Positions 1 to 11,986 of a stretch of 64,000 nt of DNA are shown here, one piece after another. The notes below the pieces were generated by a model that had not been told where the DNA came from, did not search any database, and saw nothing but the letters and a program-made list of their open reading frames with translations. Every line of letters begins with the position of its first letter. Position 1 is the stretch's first letter. A program made the translations under genes and the position numbers. Origin of the DNA: Viscum album (lineage: Eukaryota; Streptophyta; Magnoliopsida; Santalales; Viscaceae); assembly GCA_963277665.1 (NCBI GenBank), contig OY728142.1, forward strand, positions 9,872,001 through 9,936,000, in the 5' to 3' direction.

Positions 1-79
1 ACACTTCAGTTGTGGGTTCGATTCCACAGCCTTGTCTAACGCGATGGGTTGTCGACCATCCTACAGGTTGTCATTTTTC
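1..79 (+). mobile_element. tRNA-derived SINE, 3' part (copy 1, cut by window edge)
   Basis: Positions 15-25 read GGTTCGATTCC, a perfect RNA polymerase III B box. Next comes a block containing ACGCGATGGGTTGTCG at 39-54 and a T-run at 73-77. The same block recurs at 50969-51075 and, reversed, at 61773-61884, where the A box is also present. Here the A box would lie left of the window. The copy is antisense to the LTR element that surrounds it (A1). It is a SINE remnant rather than a tRNA gene because no acceptor stem can be formed. Confidence 0.75.
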
Positions 80-718
80 TAAAACTACATTACTCTAACA
101 TCCCATAAATAATATCGAAAAAACTTATATCCTTAAACAATACTAACTTATGTCCAATATAATCCATTCCAATCTTTCGGCTTATCTAAAATACTTCGGT
201 CCAAGCTCATAGTATAAAGAAAACGATTACTTGAAATGTCATCAACCAAGCATGTGAATACCATCATTTATCCCCCATATATCTTTTTGGTCAAATTACA
301 ATCATGAGAATACCTTAATCATGTATTCTCTTGAAAAATGAATACCCATTAAACCTTAGTGAAAACATGAATGCTATCAAAATTTAACTCTTTCCACATA
401 CCAAAATCCAAAAATTCTATATACTCAAACCATGATATAATCTTCTCCTTATATGAGTCATTAGCTCATGAATACTTTCAAACATTTAATTTTCTCCTTA
501 TCCCTTAATTATGTGCATATCATCTACTTTCCAAAAATATCTGAATCACTTTTCCTGGTAACCGGTACCATAAAATTATTGAAATCCACAATATAATAAT
601 ACAGAAATATTCTAATACACCATAAAAGTACCTCAACAACATTATTCTTGAAACCCAATACATAAACACTTCAATCCATCCTCTTCAATGATTGTCCTGG
701 AATAAGTCCTTCCTTGAT
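80..718 (-). other. A1 interior between gag remnant and SINE, no ORF
   Basis: This AT-rich stretch aligns by eye, reversed, with A3 at about 61140-61770. Shared blocks include the sequence around a GGTACC site (568-573 here, 61271-61276 in A3), a GATGATATGCACATAATTAA-like block (about 520 here, 61320 in A3) and a conserved run abutting the SINE. It holds no open frame of note. Its retention in A1 and A3, and partly in A2, marks it as standard A-element interior rather than random filler. Confidence 0.6.
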
Positions 719-1129
719 TTAGAAGTAACTTTCTAGGTCAGGGCATTGAGTTGGGTAATGACCATGTTCTCCACAAATAAGACATTGAACTCCATAACAG
801 TCGGTCACTCTATGTCCCTTTTCTCCACACAGATAACATTTGTCCCTTCATTTGAGGTATTCCTCAAGGTTCTTCTTCCTTTCTTTATAAATCTCAATCT
901 TCCTTTCTCTATGCTCCTCACTATGCGAACATGCATAAAATTCCATCTTCCTCTTATTTGATGACTTAGGAATACCACAAAATTTCACCTTGTTAATAAT
1001 ATATCGCGATGACTGATTTGGCATAATCACAATATCATTCTCTCTAGGAATTACATAATTTCGTTGCTCAATGTCACCAATTTGTCCATTGGATTCAATG
1101 TTAACCGAATTCCTTCTAGTTCCCTCCAT
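719..1129 (-). pseudogene. Gag-like nucleocapsid remnant with two CCHC zinc knuckles (A1)
   Basis: The minus frame starts MEGTRR at 1129, matching the gag start MAGTRR of A3 (60052) and MSGTT of B (11987). It runs 93 codons to a TGA, probably a decayed CGA, then continues in frame with CYLCGEKGHRVTDC and CLICGEHGHYPTQC. Both are perfect C-x2-C-x4-H-x4-C knuckles that bind RNA in retroelement nucleocapsid. It ends at TAA (719-721). At 137 codons it is far shorter than a normal gag, and no capsid domain is visible between the start and the knuckles. Element B carries the same short arrangement, so this may be the regular product of the subfamily and not a chance deletion. The knuckle call is firm; the function of the N-terminal 90 residues is unknown. 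Confidence 0.75.
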
Positions 1130-1373
1130 TGACTAAAACATAAAAAGAATTCTGTGTGAGGCGAAAATCATGTTTGGGAAAACAACATAGTAAAGGTGGA
1201 GTACCCTCAATATCTAACATCTTAGGTTAAATTCTAAGATCGTTACCATAGTTCTAGGACTATATCCTATACGTATACTTATCCTTTAGGACATCCCTAG
1301 ACATACCTTATAAATATCTCTAGGGATCTCACTAACGTTTTCGCATCCTAGTTTCCAAAGGTTGACTAAACCG

Positions 1374-1389
1374 TTCCTCTAATACCAAC
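1374..1389 (-). other. Primer-binding site of A1
   Basis: Directly after the LTR end (CTCTACA at 1390) the minus strand reads GTTGGTATTAGAGG, close to TGGTATCAGAGC, the usual plant PBS complementary to the 3' end of initiator tRNA-Met. It fixes the LTR boundary and the element's strand. Confidence 0.8.
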
Positions 1390-2984
1390 TGTAGAGACCA
1401 GAAGCTTGACGTACATATATATTACATTACTTTTGAAGAATACATAATACTTAACAAAATCAGAAACAAAAGGACCGTAATAGTTTAGTGTCTTTGGAAA
1501 CTTGGAACGTAATCTTCTAATCGTGGTGAAAGATCTTCAACATCTCCCATAAAGATCTTCCACTTTTTGTTTCCTTACCTAAAACCTTTTCTCCTATTCC
1601 TGGAGGAAAATAAAACATAAAAAGTGGGAGCTAAAATGCTCAGTAAGGGTAAACAAAAGAAATATCAATCACATCATATTCATAAAAACATAACATTTTG
1701 GAAATCTTAACCTGCAAAAGAGATCATAATTTCATAACATGGGATAAATCCTAGTAGTGAAATGTAATCCCAATAATCATAACTTAAAACATGAAACTTT
1801 GTGGAATACAAACATAATCATAGATAATCATTTCTTATTTTTCAAGACTCATTGCTAAGACTATCTTAGTGGACAAAGTCCATTTCTGAACCGAGTTCAT
1901 TCCTCGTTTCAGTCCTTTTTCACTGAACCGGTTTAACCTGCTGTTCTAGCCATGTCTATATCATTAGATATAAAATCTTTACCCAATTAATTGGATGGAG
2001 ATATAGGTCCCACCCATCTCATAATGATACCATTCATATGTGTTCCACAAAATCATAAATCAGACATCATTGCATAACCCATGTAATAAAAATGGGATTC
2101 CTAAACAACATGACATCATAAAAAACTTCATATAAGATAAAGGAATTCATAAAAAAAATCCATCACAACATAATCAAATCAATGTAATAATAGGGATAGA
2201 AACATAACCCTATATTATCTTAGATGGAAAAAAAATTTATAAAACACTTGAACTCCATTCTTGAGGAAAATATCTTTTCTACTTCAAAAACTTTTTCCTT
2301 TCTTAACATGTCATACAATTTTAAACTGAAATAAGTTGATTAAAAATAAACATGAAAACTTGTAAAGGAAGCTTCTTGTAAATAATGTTTTAAAAATCCA
2401 TTCATGTCATATAAGTTAAAAAAACATTCTTCTTGTACTTTTGTCGGAAAAGTCAAAAAGTACCTCGTACGAAAATAAACAAAAGATTCATTTCATATCA
2501 TTTACTAAAAACTCATCGAAGGGAAAAATTGGATTTAAAAAATTGTAGGTGGATAGAAATAATATTACATATTGAGGAAAAATGGATGTGGATGATAAAA
2601 TACACCCTAGTAAATACCAAAGTATAAATAATCTCGGATAAAAATGAGATTGTGATATTTCCCTCACCTTAGGTCCAATTTGCTTTGTAAGTGACCGAAC
2701 CTCCTGTATAATTATTTAAATAATGTCATTGACTTATTCCAAAATAATAATCATTGTTATGATATCATATATGGTTCACTTATGACTTTATATTACCCCT
2801 TCTTTTGTAAATTCCATGTTAAAGAGTGTTTTGGGTAAAATCGTTTCATTTGTCGTCCGTGTTTTGACTTGTAATTATTCATATGATTACATAGATCATG
2901 ATTACTTAATTCCAGAATATAAAACATGATTTATATATAATATATATTCATAATATACATATATATAATAAATCAGTAAATGGA

Positions 2985-3440
2985 AAGAAATACACCGTTC
3001 ATGGAGACGGTAGGCCGTACGTACGCATGAACGCTGTTTTCGTTTCATTATTGAGTCGAATGGAATTAAGTAGATGACATACATATATATACACATAAAT
3101 CCAGTATCATTATTATGTCATATATTTAATGATTACTTATTATATATACTTTATAATCCTTCATGAATGGTTAACGTGGAGAATGAATCTCATCGCATCG
3201 TGGAGACGGTAGTCCGTACGTACGCACGAACGATGATATCCTTCTCATGATCGTGGAATTGTATTGGAGTGTATGTATACTATTTAATAATCAATATCAC
3301 TTTACAATAATAATATATAGTAATTATGTACACCATTATACCCATCCAAGTAAGGTGGTGGTGGAAAATAGATTACATCACGGCGTGGAGACGGTATTCC
3401 GTACATACACACGCATGGTGATTTCATTTTCCGTAGGATG
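2985..3440 (-). repeat. Three leader repeats with CpG-rich core (A1 LTR)
   Basis: Three copies of a ~31-bp core occur at 3003-3033, 3202-3232 and 3387-3418, about 199 and 185 bp apart. On the plus strand they read GGAGACGGTAG(G/T) then CCGTACGTACGCA(T/C)GAACG, with the third copy the most decayed. The bases between cores are AT-rich and only loosely alike. They lie downstream of the TATA box in the element's sense, so they would be in the transcribed leader. Equivalent cores exist in A2 (two per LTR) and in B (three per LTR). Confidence 0.8.
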
Positions 3441-3755
3441 GATAGATGGTGAAATAGGGTTATTTCATACTTATAATAACATATCAGTATATGAGTGATA
3501 TTTATGTTATTACTTCATAGTGAAACAACCTATGAATAAGAAGTTGAACAAGAAATAATGTCGAAAGAATCGGTAATGGACATTACCTCTTCTTTGAAGA
3601 GCCTCTTTGAGTCCTCCTCTTAGGGCACTAAAATTGGTCGTTGAAGAAGACCAAGACCTCTAGGATGTTTCTATGGAAGTGGAGAATAGAATTTGGAAGG
3701 GGTTGGCCGGGCATGAAGTCTCAAAGTGGTGTGAGGAAGAGAGGGAGGAGGTGCC

Positions 3756-3769
3756 CTTTTATAAGGGAG
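3756..3769 (-). promoter_or_regulatory. TATA box of A1 LTR
   Basis: On the minus strand this reads CCCTTATAAAAGGG followed by CACC, a strong plant TATA box. The same TTATAAAAGGGCACC-type block is in both A2 LTRs (48303, 54857) and, in part, at the right edge of the window in A3 (63991). Transcription would start about 30 bp further along the minus strand. Confidence 0.7.
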
Positions 3770-5603
3770 GAGAGGGTCACCTTTGGAAAAACTAAAAATA
3801 TTATTTTCTTATAAAGACATATTCGGTTTTAAATAGCTTAAAATTGATTTATTTAGAAGCTAAGGTGGGTCTGGGTCTAAATAATCTCATATAATAGAAT
3901 TTAAACTACTTTAGATTCCTATTTTAACCATATCATTTATATTTAACTTTAAGTTAGATAATTTTACTTTTACCATGTCTTTTTGTGTTCTTACACTATA
4001 AGGTTAATAAACATACCATAACAAGACAAACGAACCCCAAGTTGTTTATTATTAATGTAGATAACCTTATCTAAGTCTTTTTTACAAACCTTAGATTTTT
4101 AAGAATAAAATAACAATTAATAATATAATATTTGTTTTAAAAACTATTTTATGTCAATTTTGACACTATTTAGTAATTGATTTTTGTGAAAATCATAACA
4201 GAATTATTAGTTCGAAAAAAGTTACTTAAATTAATAATATCATGAAATATTAACATATAAAATTAGTGGAATTAATAAAATGTCTCAAATTACATTTATT
4301 TCGGTATTTATAACTTCAATTATGTCAATATTTCATTAAAAAGATAATTATTGCATCATCGTTGTGTCATAAATAAATTAACTTATTTAAAGTCTAAAAA
4401 TTAAAAATAAAATATCATTATGTAGGAAATCTTTTTAGATTTCTAATTAATATTTATAGTCTAATTTATCTTATGTATAACCCTATATTAAAAATTATTT
4501 AGTTATTAATCATTGATTTTAACTATTTTAACCCTTCTTTAAATAAATTGATAATAAATGTCCTAATCTAATCCAAGTGGGACTAAATGATCATATTTTA
4601 TTTCTAATGTTGTTTTTGGTCGAATTACACTTATCCAATAGAATTAGGACATGTGTTAGGGTAATAATAATATCATTTTTACCCTTAACTACCCTATTTA
4701 CTTTTAACCGTGGTAAAAAAAGTAAAAAGTTACTATTCACCAAAAATTATTTTCATCTTATTGAACCACATTTTAGTCCTTGATATTAACCGTGTCTCTC
4801 GGAATTTCAAAATTCTACTCACAAAAGCGGTAAAAATAAGTTTTATGAAAAATTCATTTTTTTAAACTACCACATAGTGGTTTAACTATTCATCAAAAAA
4901 ATGAAAGTTTCCAGAAAAATACCAAAAATTAAGCCTAAGATATATTTGATACTATGAACTCAAAAATTATGTCTATTTTAACAAATTCAAAACATATCAG
5001 TTTCATTAATTAATTTAAAAATTAATTCCCGTCTTCAAAACAAATAGCGTGTTCTTAAGAGATAATAACTATCAAAAGATTGACACTTGTTTATGTCTGG
5101 TTTAAATGTGAAATTACATCCAATTACCAACATTGTATTAAATTGTAAAAATATGTTCTAAATATAATTTAAAACCACTCAAATTAATAATTTATCACTC
5201 TTAATTATTTCGATCAAAAAGGTTGTTTTTAATTAAAATTTAGTAATTTTACTATTCACCAGAAAATGAAATTTATCCGAAAAGTACCAAAAATTCACCC
5301 TAAGATAATGTCGATATTCCGAATCCAAAAATGAAGTCCATTTTGAAAAATAAAATTCATAATATTTCAAAAAGTGGTTATTACTATTCATAACGGCTAG
5401 TTTTAATAATATTTTAATAGGATATTGTTGTTTAGTGAAACTCGGTATTGCGTATGATGCAAGCTATCGAGGAAGGTCGCAATTGTGTGTAATGCAAGGC
5501 AAGTCAAGGATGCGTGTTGTGCAAGCTCATTTTGGTGTAGCGTACAACACAAGACATTAATGAAATTAAAAAAATATTTTTCATAAAATCTCGGGGTGTT
5601 ACA

Positions 5604-6888
5604 TCATGGTTATGATGAGTTGTTTTAGGTAAGCCATGTTTCATGAGATGAGACATTAGAGAAGGTAATAGAATGTAGAAAAACCAAATAATTCCCAAAA
5701 TAGGTGTAAGTGTGATCTTTTTCATAGAGATTAAATTCAATATTTCAAGGATCCTTTATTGAGGTTTTAAAGACAAAATAGATGTTATCAGTGTTGTAGC
5801 ACACTAATGTGTTGTAGCATCATTATATTATACAAAATAATGATCCTTGGTGAGGTATTATTGAGATTATTCGAGTATATCATCATAGGAGAAGCACATG
5901 AGTAATGTTGGAATCTATAGAGACTTATTTTCAGGGAGTGGTGTGAGGAAATTCATGTGATATGGGGTATACTATTAAATATTTGAGGGTGTGGCCCTCA
6001 TTTAGAGTACATTTTCTGGAACTTTGATGGTGAAATTCCTGGTAGGACTAAGATTGGTAGAGTATAGTTATTTAGGATGACTATTTAGTATGATCAGATG
6101 GGTTATTTCAAACCACTACATTCAATATTTGAATACATTTGAGTTTTATAGACCAGTTATTCTGGTTCAATAGTAAACCGAAATGATACTCATATAGTGG
6201 AGAGTATATTATTTTCACTAGAATATAACCCTCATACCGTATGAGTTAAAAAATTGGTGGAACCAATAGTGAGGTAGTTGGAATAATTCCAGAGATACTA
6301 GTGTTTTTAAAAACTAAATACATTTGGTTCCTTGTATAATGCAAAATTTGGGATATATAGATGATATTCAAGAAGAATAAATGTGTTGATAACTAACTTG
6401 TAGTGGAATTGATGTTTTATCCATGATGGATTCAGAATTTTGACGCATTTGTGCTCATGGAGAGAATTTGGTGGTATGTTTTTTGGGGATGAGGATTCAC
6501 TGTATGAATTACATTTATATTCGGATTTGGAATTTGGTGTGGGATTTCATTATTTTTTATGATTCCTCAATGATTTACAGAATCTTTATTGGGTTGTAGT
6601 AATGGTGAACTGAAGTGAGAGTTCATGTATCTTATAAGTAGGACCAGATGAGGTAGAAAGATCAATGTTTTCATTCATAATTGGTTTGAAGGTTTGGAAT
6701 TGGTATATGATGTATAGTATCAGGCATCCTGGATATGTTTTAAGGATTAGGCTAGGGGTTTCCAGAGGAAATATGGTGTGTCTTGATTCAATGTGCGATC
6801 AGTTAGGCTACATAATAAACATTTTGGGATAGAGAATGAGTTTTGTAATCAAATTTCAATAAATTAATGGTATGTTTAGTGATATTTC
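5604..6888. other. Unassigned sequence between A1 and B
   Basis: This 1.3-kb block is a little less AT-rich than its surroundings and is not part of either flanking LTR. No long frame, zinc knuckle, RT motif or terminal repeat was found on either strand. It is the target DNA of A1, B or both, and may be the interior of an older retroelement. I cannot identify it. Confidence 0.4.
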
Positions 6889-8617
6889 TTACAACACCTT
6901 GATATTTTAGAATATTTATCTCTAATAGTAAATTATAAGTGTTCAATAGCTTTATTGACATGCAAAACTTAGATTAAAATGAACCGTGATATATTATAAC
7001 ATAATTATTAAATTAAGGGGTATGAATAGGATTCACCACATTAGGAATTATATAATGATGTTTCTTCTATAAATCAAATTTATTAGTTAACTCAAGATAT
7101 ATATGTACTCAATTTTTAAGAAAAGTTAGTTTATGTTTGAAAAATAAGTTTTCTTAAAAAAATGTTTTATAGCATTTTTGGGTGTGAATATTATATCTAA
7201 TTTATAAAATTTTTAGAAATTTAATTTTATAAAAATGACATCATTTTTTAATTCATAATATCAAAATTTAAATAAGGTGAAATTTGTAGATATTTATAAA
7301 ATGACAGATATTTCAGTGAATAGTGAAAAATATATTCTTTAAATTCTATAATTTTTTACTAAACCATGAAATTTAATGCTCCCACTAAATTTATTTTATC
7401 TTAAAGGTTGTTATATATTTTATTAGTAATATTTTAATTGATTTAAATGGAATGATATATATTAATTATTTTGATATATGTGAACTTAATGCATAAAAAC
7501 AATTTTTTCTAATTTTTTTTTTCATTTCTTGTCCGGAATTTCTATAAAAAACGGTTCCTACCACATACAAATATTCAATATTGAAAATCAGTGTCATATT
7601 TGGGATGAGTAGTTCCAAATTGGAAAAATGGTCCCCCTTTATTTTTGGTCAATAATAATTGTAACCATTGTAAATATTTATCACCTAGGTATGGGTAAAA
7701 TGGGTAAAATAATGTTAAAACTAATATATAAGGTCTCAAAATCAACTAAATGATTTTATTTATTTTACCTGATGGAATTAATTTTACCATAAACATCCCA
7801 AATTCAAATATATGGAATTTTAGTACCATTTTCCATTGGTAAGGAAATTTTTATTATTAAAAACAACTATTAAATGACACTCGCTTAAAATTAATAACCC
7901 TAATTTTTTTTACAAAAGGGTAAAAACGGATATGTTCATTTATAAATGTATATTTAAAATATTAATAATAAAATTTAATGGTATTTAATTATTTTTACTG
8001 ATGAAATAATTACCTTAAATAGTTACAAAGTAATGATATAGCACTTCTCCAAGTAGTAGAAAAATCACATAATTTTAAAAAAAACTCTAAAATTAATATT
8101 TTTTGGGTGGGTTATAGATCCCAAAAAAATAATAGATGAATATAACGTGTTAAGTATTTTTAAAAGTTTTATATTTTAATTAAATTATTATCTTCATTTT
8201 TTTGAGTCAAATTGAATTTGTAGTGTCAAAATGAAATTAATGATATTTGACTTTAAATAGTATTTTATTCAATAATATTAAAAATTAAAAATCTTAAAAT
8301 AATATAGGTAGGATGATAAGTATTTAAACATATCTCAAATTTTTAATTTATGAGAAAATATATAACTTATAAGTAAAATTATAACCCTGTAATATTGAAA
8401 AACCATTACTGGGGTTAAGGTTGAAATTGTTTAACGACGGCTTTAAATGAAAAATTTGTTTTAAAATGAAATAAAAACCCATCTAAATTTCAAAATATGT
8501 ATATATTCCAACCTTAGTCAATGTTTTTTCAAATAACCATCCTTTTGGGTGAATTTTTCATAATAATTACTTTATCATATTTTAATCTTTTTTGTAATCC
8601 CAAGTGTGTCATTTCCA

Positions 8618-8634
8618 TCCCATATAAAAGGACA
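8618..8634 (+). promoter_or_regulatory. TATA box of B 5' LTR
   Basis: CCCATATAAAAGGACAACCC, preceded by GTGTGTCATTTCC, is matched by the same context in the 3' LTR (29529-29539). It is a plausible Pol II promoter for the element's genomic RNA. Confidence 0.65.
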
Positions 8635-8944
8635 ACCCTTTTCTCTTTTCTTTATACATATTTCATCTATTGATCTATACTAAACACTACTCAGAAATCA
8701 TATAAGAATTCCTAGAAATAAAATCTATGTTTTTATCTTTTTAAAATACAAATTCAATGGCCCTTAAGAAGGGTTCTAATGAAGTAATCTAGAATAAGAG
8801 TTAATCATCTTGCCTAACATATTTAAATTTATTTCTTATTATACCTCCTCAATATATATGTTATTAATTTTAAAATAGTAAATTATGTATCCCTAATATA
8901 CTAAAACGATATTATCATTATGTAACAAAAAATAACCATCCTAT

Positions 8945-9400
8945 ATTCTATCAAATGGGACGTGAATGTGTTGATCATGCGAACATGTTGATTACCGCCT
9001 CCCTGTAATGATACAATTAATTATGATCATCATCTTTCATGTTTGGTTATTATGATGGTTTTGATATTTGTATATAATATTTATGATATAATCATTATTA
9101 TTTAATTATTTTACCATATATTTCATATTAAATCCCTCTCAATTATGAAATGATAACATTGCTCTTGCATACATATACACAACCACCGCAACGAAGTGAA
9201 GTTTTTTTTTGAATTACGGTATAGATGGACTGTCATAAGGATATATTAAATGAATACATATGATATATATGATAAAATAATGATTTTATAGAGGTTAATT
9301 GTTTTCTTAAATCTAGTGTGTTCCATCATTTGAAAAGTGAAAACAATGGTCATGTGTATGTATGGCCTACCATCCCCATAAATGATGTAATTCATTTTTC
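8945..9400 (+). repeat. Three decayed leader repeats (B 5' LTR)
   Basis: Three units about 190 bp apart end in GATTACCGCCTCCC (about 8991), CAACCACCGCAACG (about 9180) and GGCCTACCATCCCC (about 9364). Each is preceded by a purine-pyrimidine run such as GCATACATATACAC. Their reverse complement matches the A-family core (GTGCGTACGTACGG...CTACCGTCTCC in element sense) with CpG mostly turned into TpG or CpA. Position and orientation relative to the element are the same as in A. Confidence 0.6.
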
Positions 9401-11515
9401 TCTATCAATCCTTTATGGAAATATATATATATACATATAATATTATATTTATATCATTATTAACATTATTTATATCATTTAAACAAGATCAATGTATAGT
9501 ATTCTAACTTTTGAACTGAAATTATCATGAAAAATGAAACGATTAACACCTGTAAATGGCCATTTTAATGATGAAATACTGATAAATAGGTGTTAGAATT
9601 TTTTAAGTGTACAATATACTATATTATAATTTTTTAAATGACTCTAGTATATAATTATAATAAATTTGAATTTTCTATACATTATGTTAAATCACTTTCA
9701 ATATAATTTGAACTCTATGTAAGGGATTGTATTCACACTTTTACTTTTCTGAGACGCATGCCAAATTCATCACTCGTAGATATTATTTGGTGAATATAAT
9801 TCCCAATAATATATTTTATTATTGTTCTAATGTAAATTATGGGGATATAAATTTCCATATAAATTTATCTATTTCATGAGATTTTTATTTCAAATGCTAT
9901 CAAAGTGGAAATGTATTTTATGTAACAATCTCATTGTTTGTCAGGATTGTTTGTGATTAAATTCATAACGATAATATTTCCTTAAATATCTCTCAAAAAT
10001 CACATGAATTTTCCTCTCTGGTTATAATTTATTTAGAATAAATTATATCCTTTAATTTTCTTCAGTTTAGGTTCTCAATAGATTAAACGAACATTTTTAA
10101 GTAAAACTGACTTCATTTAACTCTTTGGTCCAAAATCCTTTTTTCTAAATATCCTATTTTTCTAAAAAAAATCAAGAATATTTTTACTATTGTAAGGTAA
10201 TTGTTAAAATTCATTTTTACCTAGTTTTAAATTTTAAATTATTTCTTAAATGAAATATTATTTTAATTTTCTAACTGGGGGGATTTTGTATGTTTAAAAA
10301 AAATGTGAAACAAATGTTTATTTAAAATTGAACGACGTGAAGTGAATTTCTTAATATCATATCCAATAAATGATTTTAATCATCTATTAAATATTTACCA
10401 AGTTATTTTCAATGAATATTGTTTCCATAATATGTTAGATATTTTGTGATTTTAAATAAGTGATTGCAACATAAAAATGGTATTTTGCTCAATAAACTTC
10501 CCAATTTATCTTATAAAATAAAATATTCATATAAAACTAATTTCTTATATGTTAATTATGCATTAAAAAGGATACAATAAAAGGATAACATACCCACTAT
10601 TCCTCTATATGGTTTATCATTATAATGATGAAATATAGAAGAACCCCATTTTATTTTCTAGGGGTTCTGTTATGATGGTTGGTTTTATGATCATGGGGCA
10701 TAAATATTAATTTATTTATGATTATATAATGGGTGAACCAAAAATTATATATCATTTTAATTTATTAGGTAAAGATTAATGTTTTATTAGATTAATGGGT
10801 ACATGTGAGGTTATCCAAATCCTGAAATAGGGAAATTAGGTGGTTATCCAAAGCCCGAAATAGGTTATATTGGAGGTTATCCCATGTATGTATCAGGTAC
10901 ATGGGTGGTTACCCCAATACTATAATATTATGAATGTGTTTGTGGGTATCCATGGCATAAAATTTATATAATTTTTATTATTCCTCACTTTATACCACAC
11001 TTTTATGACATGATCTAATATCATTGTTATTTTCTCAAGGATAATTTTTATTATTACCTTTATGATTCATTTATTATGAATATCCAATAATTATTCCCTA
11101 ACTAATATTTATGATCTATGAATTTTTGGGTATGATTTCCATAGGTTAGGGACATGTTTTTAGGCCTATTATTTTCATTTTCATTTTAAATAATCATTTA
11201 TGTCTCTCTTTTTTACCCATTACTGAGCATATGATCCACCCATTATGATGTTTTATTTACCCCATGATATAGAGAAAATTTTTAAGCATGATGTATATAA
11301 GAATTTTTCAATTTGTGAAGAACCTAGTAGGAGATGATGTAAATCTTCTATGAAATAATTTTTTATGTATCCAAGTTTTCAGAGACACTAAAACATTATT
11401 TTTATGGATTGGTTCATGATTTTATGTATTAAATATTCATCTAAAATGATGTAATGTCTATATATGGAAATTTTGGGTCATTGTAGTTGCCATAACAGAT
11501 TTTTTAGTCTGTATG

Positions 11516-11531
11516 TAGATATTAGAATTTG
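11516..11531 (+). other. Decayed primer-binding site of B
   Basis: TAGATATTAGAATTTG aligns with the A3 sequence TTGGTATCAAATTATAGG at the same place after the LTR end. It is too decayed to be certain alone. The aligned flanks on both sides support it. Confidence 0.45.
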
Positions 11532-11986
11532 ATAACTTTAGTAAAACCCATGGGGATAATCCTAAGTATAGGATAATATTATATTGTTTTTTTATAATGA
11601 AGATTGTGTTGTTTTTTAGAAATACATTTATGTTTGTATACTAAAAGTGGATATGGTTTTAGAAATGATTCATATAGGGGTAATAATTCAAAAAATATTT
11701 GGTCAATGATATCTTGTCCATCATTATAATGTACGATGAATGTGCCCTTATTTGACACTTGGTTTGACACTCCTAGGGATATTCTTGGATCAATTTAGCT
11801 TTTTTTTATGAACCATTATGATGGATTTTAATATATTGTGGTCATATATAATATCATATAAACCAATGGTTTCATAGATTAAAAATAAGGTGTCATGGTT
11901 TAGATATTCTCTAAATTATTTTTCATGATTATGTGGTTTCCCACAATGATTATTGATGCTCACACTATGGTTTTTGGTTTTAGATA
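11532..11986 (+). other. B leader between PBS and gag-like start
   Basis: AT-rich untranslated leader. It corresponds in position to the 250-260 bp between PBS and gag start in A1 and A3 but is longer here. No gene is seen in it. Confidence 0.4.

Larger units (their letters stand above)
1..5603 (-). mobile_element. Large-LTR Ty3/gypsy-like element A1 (partial, non-autonomous type)
   Basis: Read on the minus strand this is a 5' LTR (5603 down to 1390), a Met-initiator-type primer-binding site, a leader, a gag-like reading frame with two CCHC knuckles, and then a spacer ending in an antisense SINE at the window edge. The order is the same as in A2 (46161-56919) and A3 (58346-64000). No protease, RT or integrase is seen where pol should begin, and the complete relative A2 has only 2.35 kb of interior, so the family behaves like a LARD (large retrotransposon derivative). 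The 3' half lies outside the window. Confidence 0.8.
1390..5603 (-). repeat. LTR of A1 (4.2 kb)
   Basis: The minus strand begins TGTAACACCCCGAGATTTT at 5603 and ends CTCTACA at 1390, giving canonical TG...CA ends next to a PBS. Matching LTRs lie at 46161-50377, 52725-56919, 58346-59793 (3' part) and 62587-64000 (5' part). Inside are a TATA box at 3756-3769, three copies of a repeated leader module (2985-3440), and a block with GGGTGAGCTAAAATGCTCAG-type sequence (around 1625-1650) that recurs in every A-family LTR and in B. At 4.2 kb it is unusually long, as in Tekay/Del-like and LARD elements. The neighbouring sequence right of 5603 is unrelated. Confidence 0.85.
6889..11513 (+). repeat. 5' LTR of element B
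   Basis: It starts TTACAACACCTTGATATTTT, a decayed form of the A-family start TGTAACACCCCGAGATTTT, and ends ...GTCTGTA before a decayed PBS. It aligns with 27779-31170: both hold AAAATGAAC(C/T)GTGATATATT shortly after the start, the same TATA context (8621 and 29529), and the same three leader repeats. Near 11218-11250 is ACCCATTACTGAGCAT, the block found near the 3' part of A LTRs. Length is about 4.6 kb. Confidence 0.75.

Noticed and set aside
2433..2627. Small frames in the LTRs (2433-2627, 3247-3498, 4577-4783, 49975-50262, 53363-53548)
   Set aside because: They lie in untranslated LTR sequence, differ between LTR copies, and arise from A/T-rich composition.
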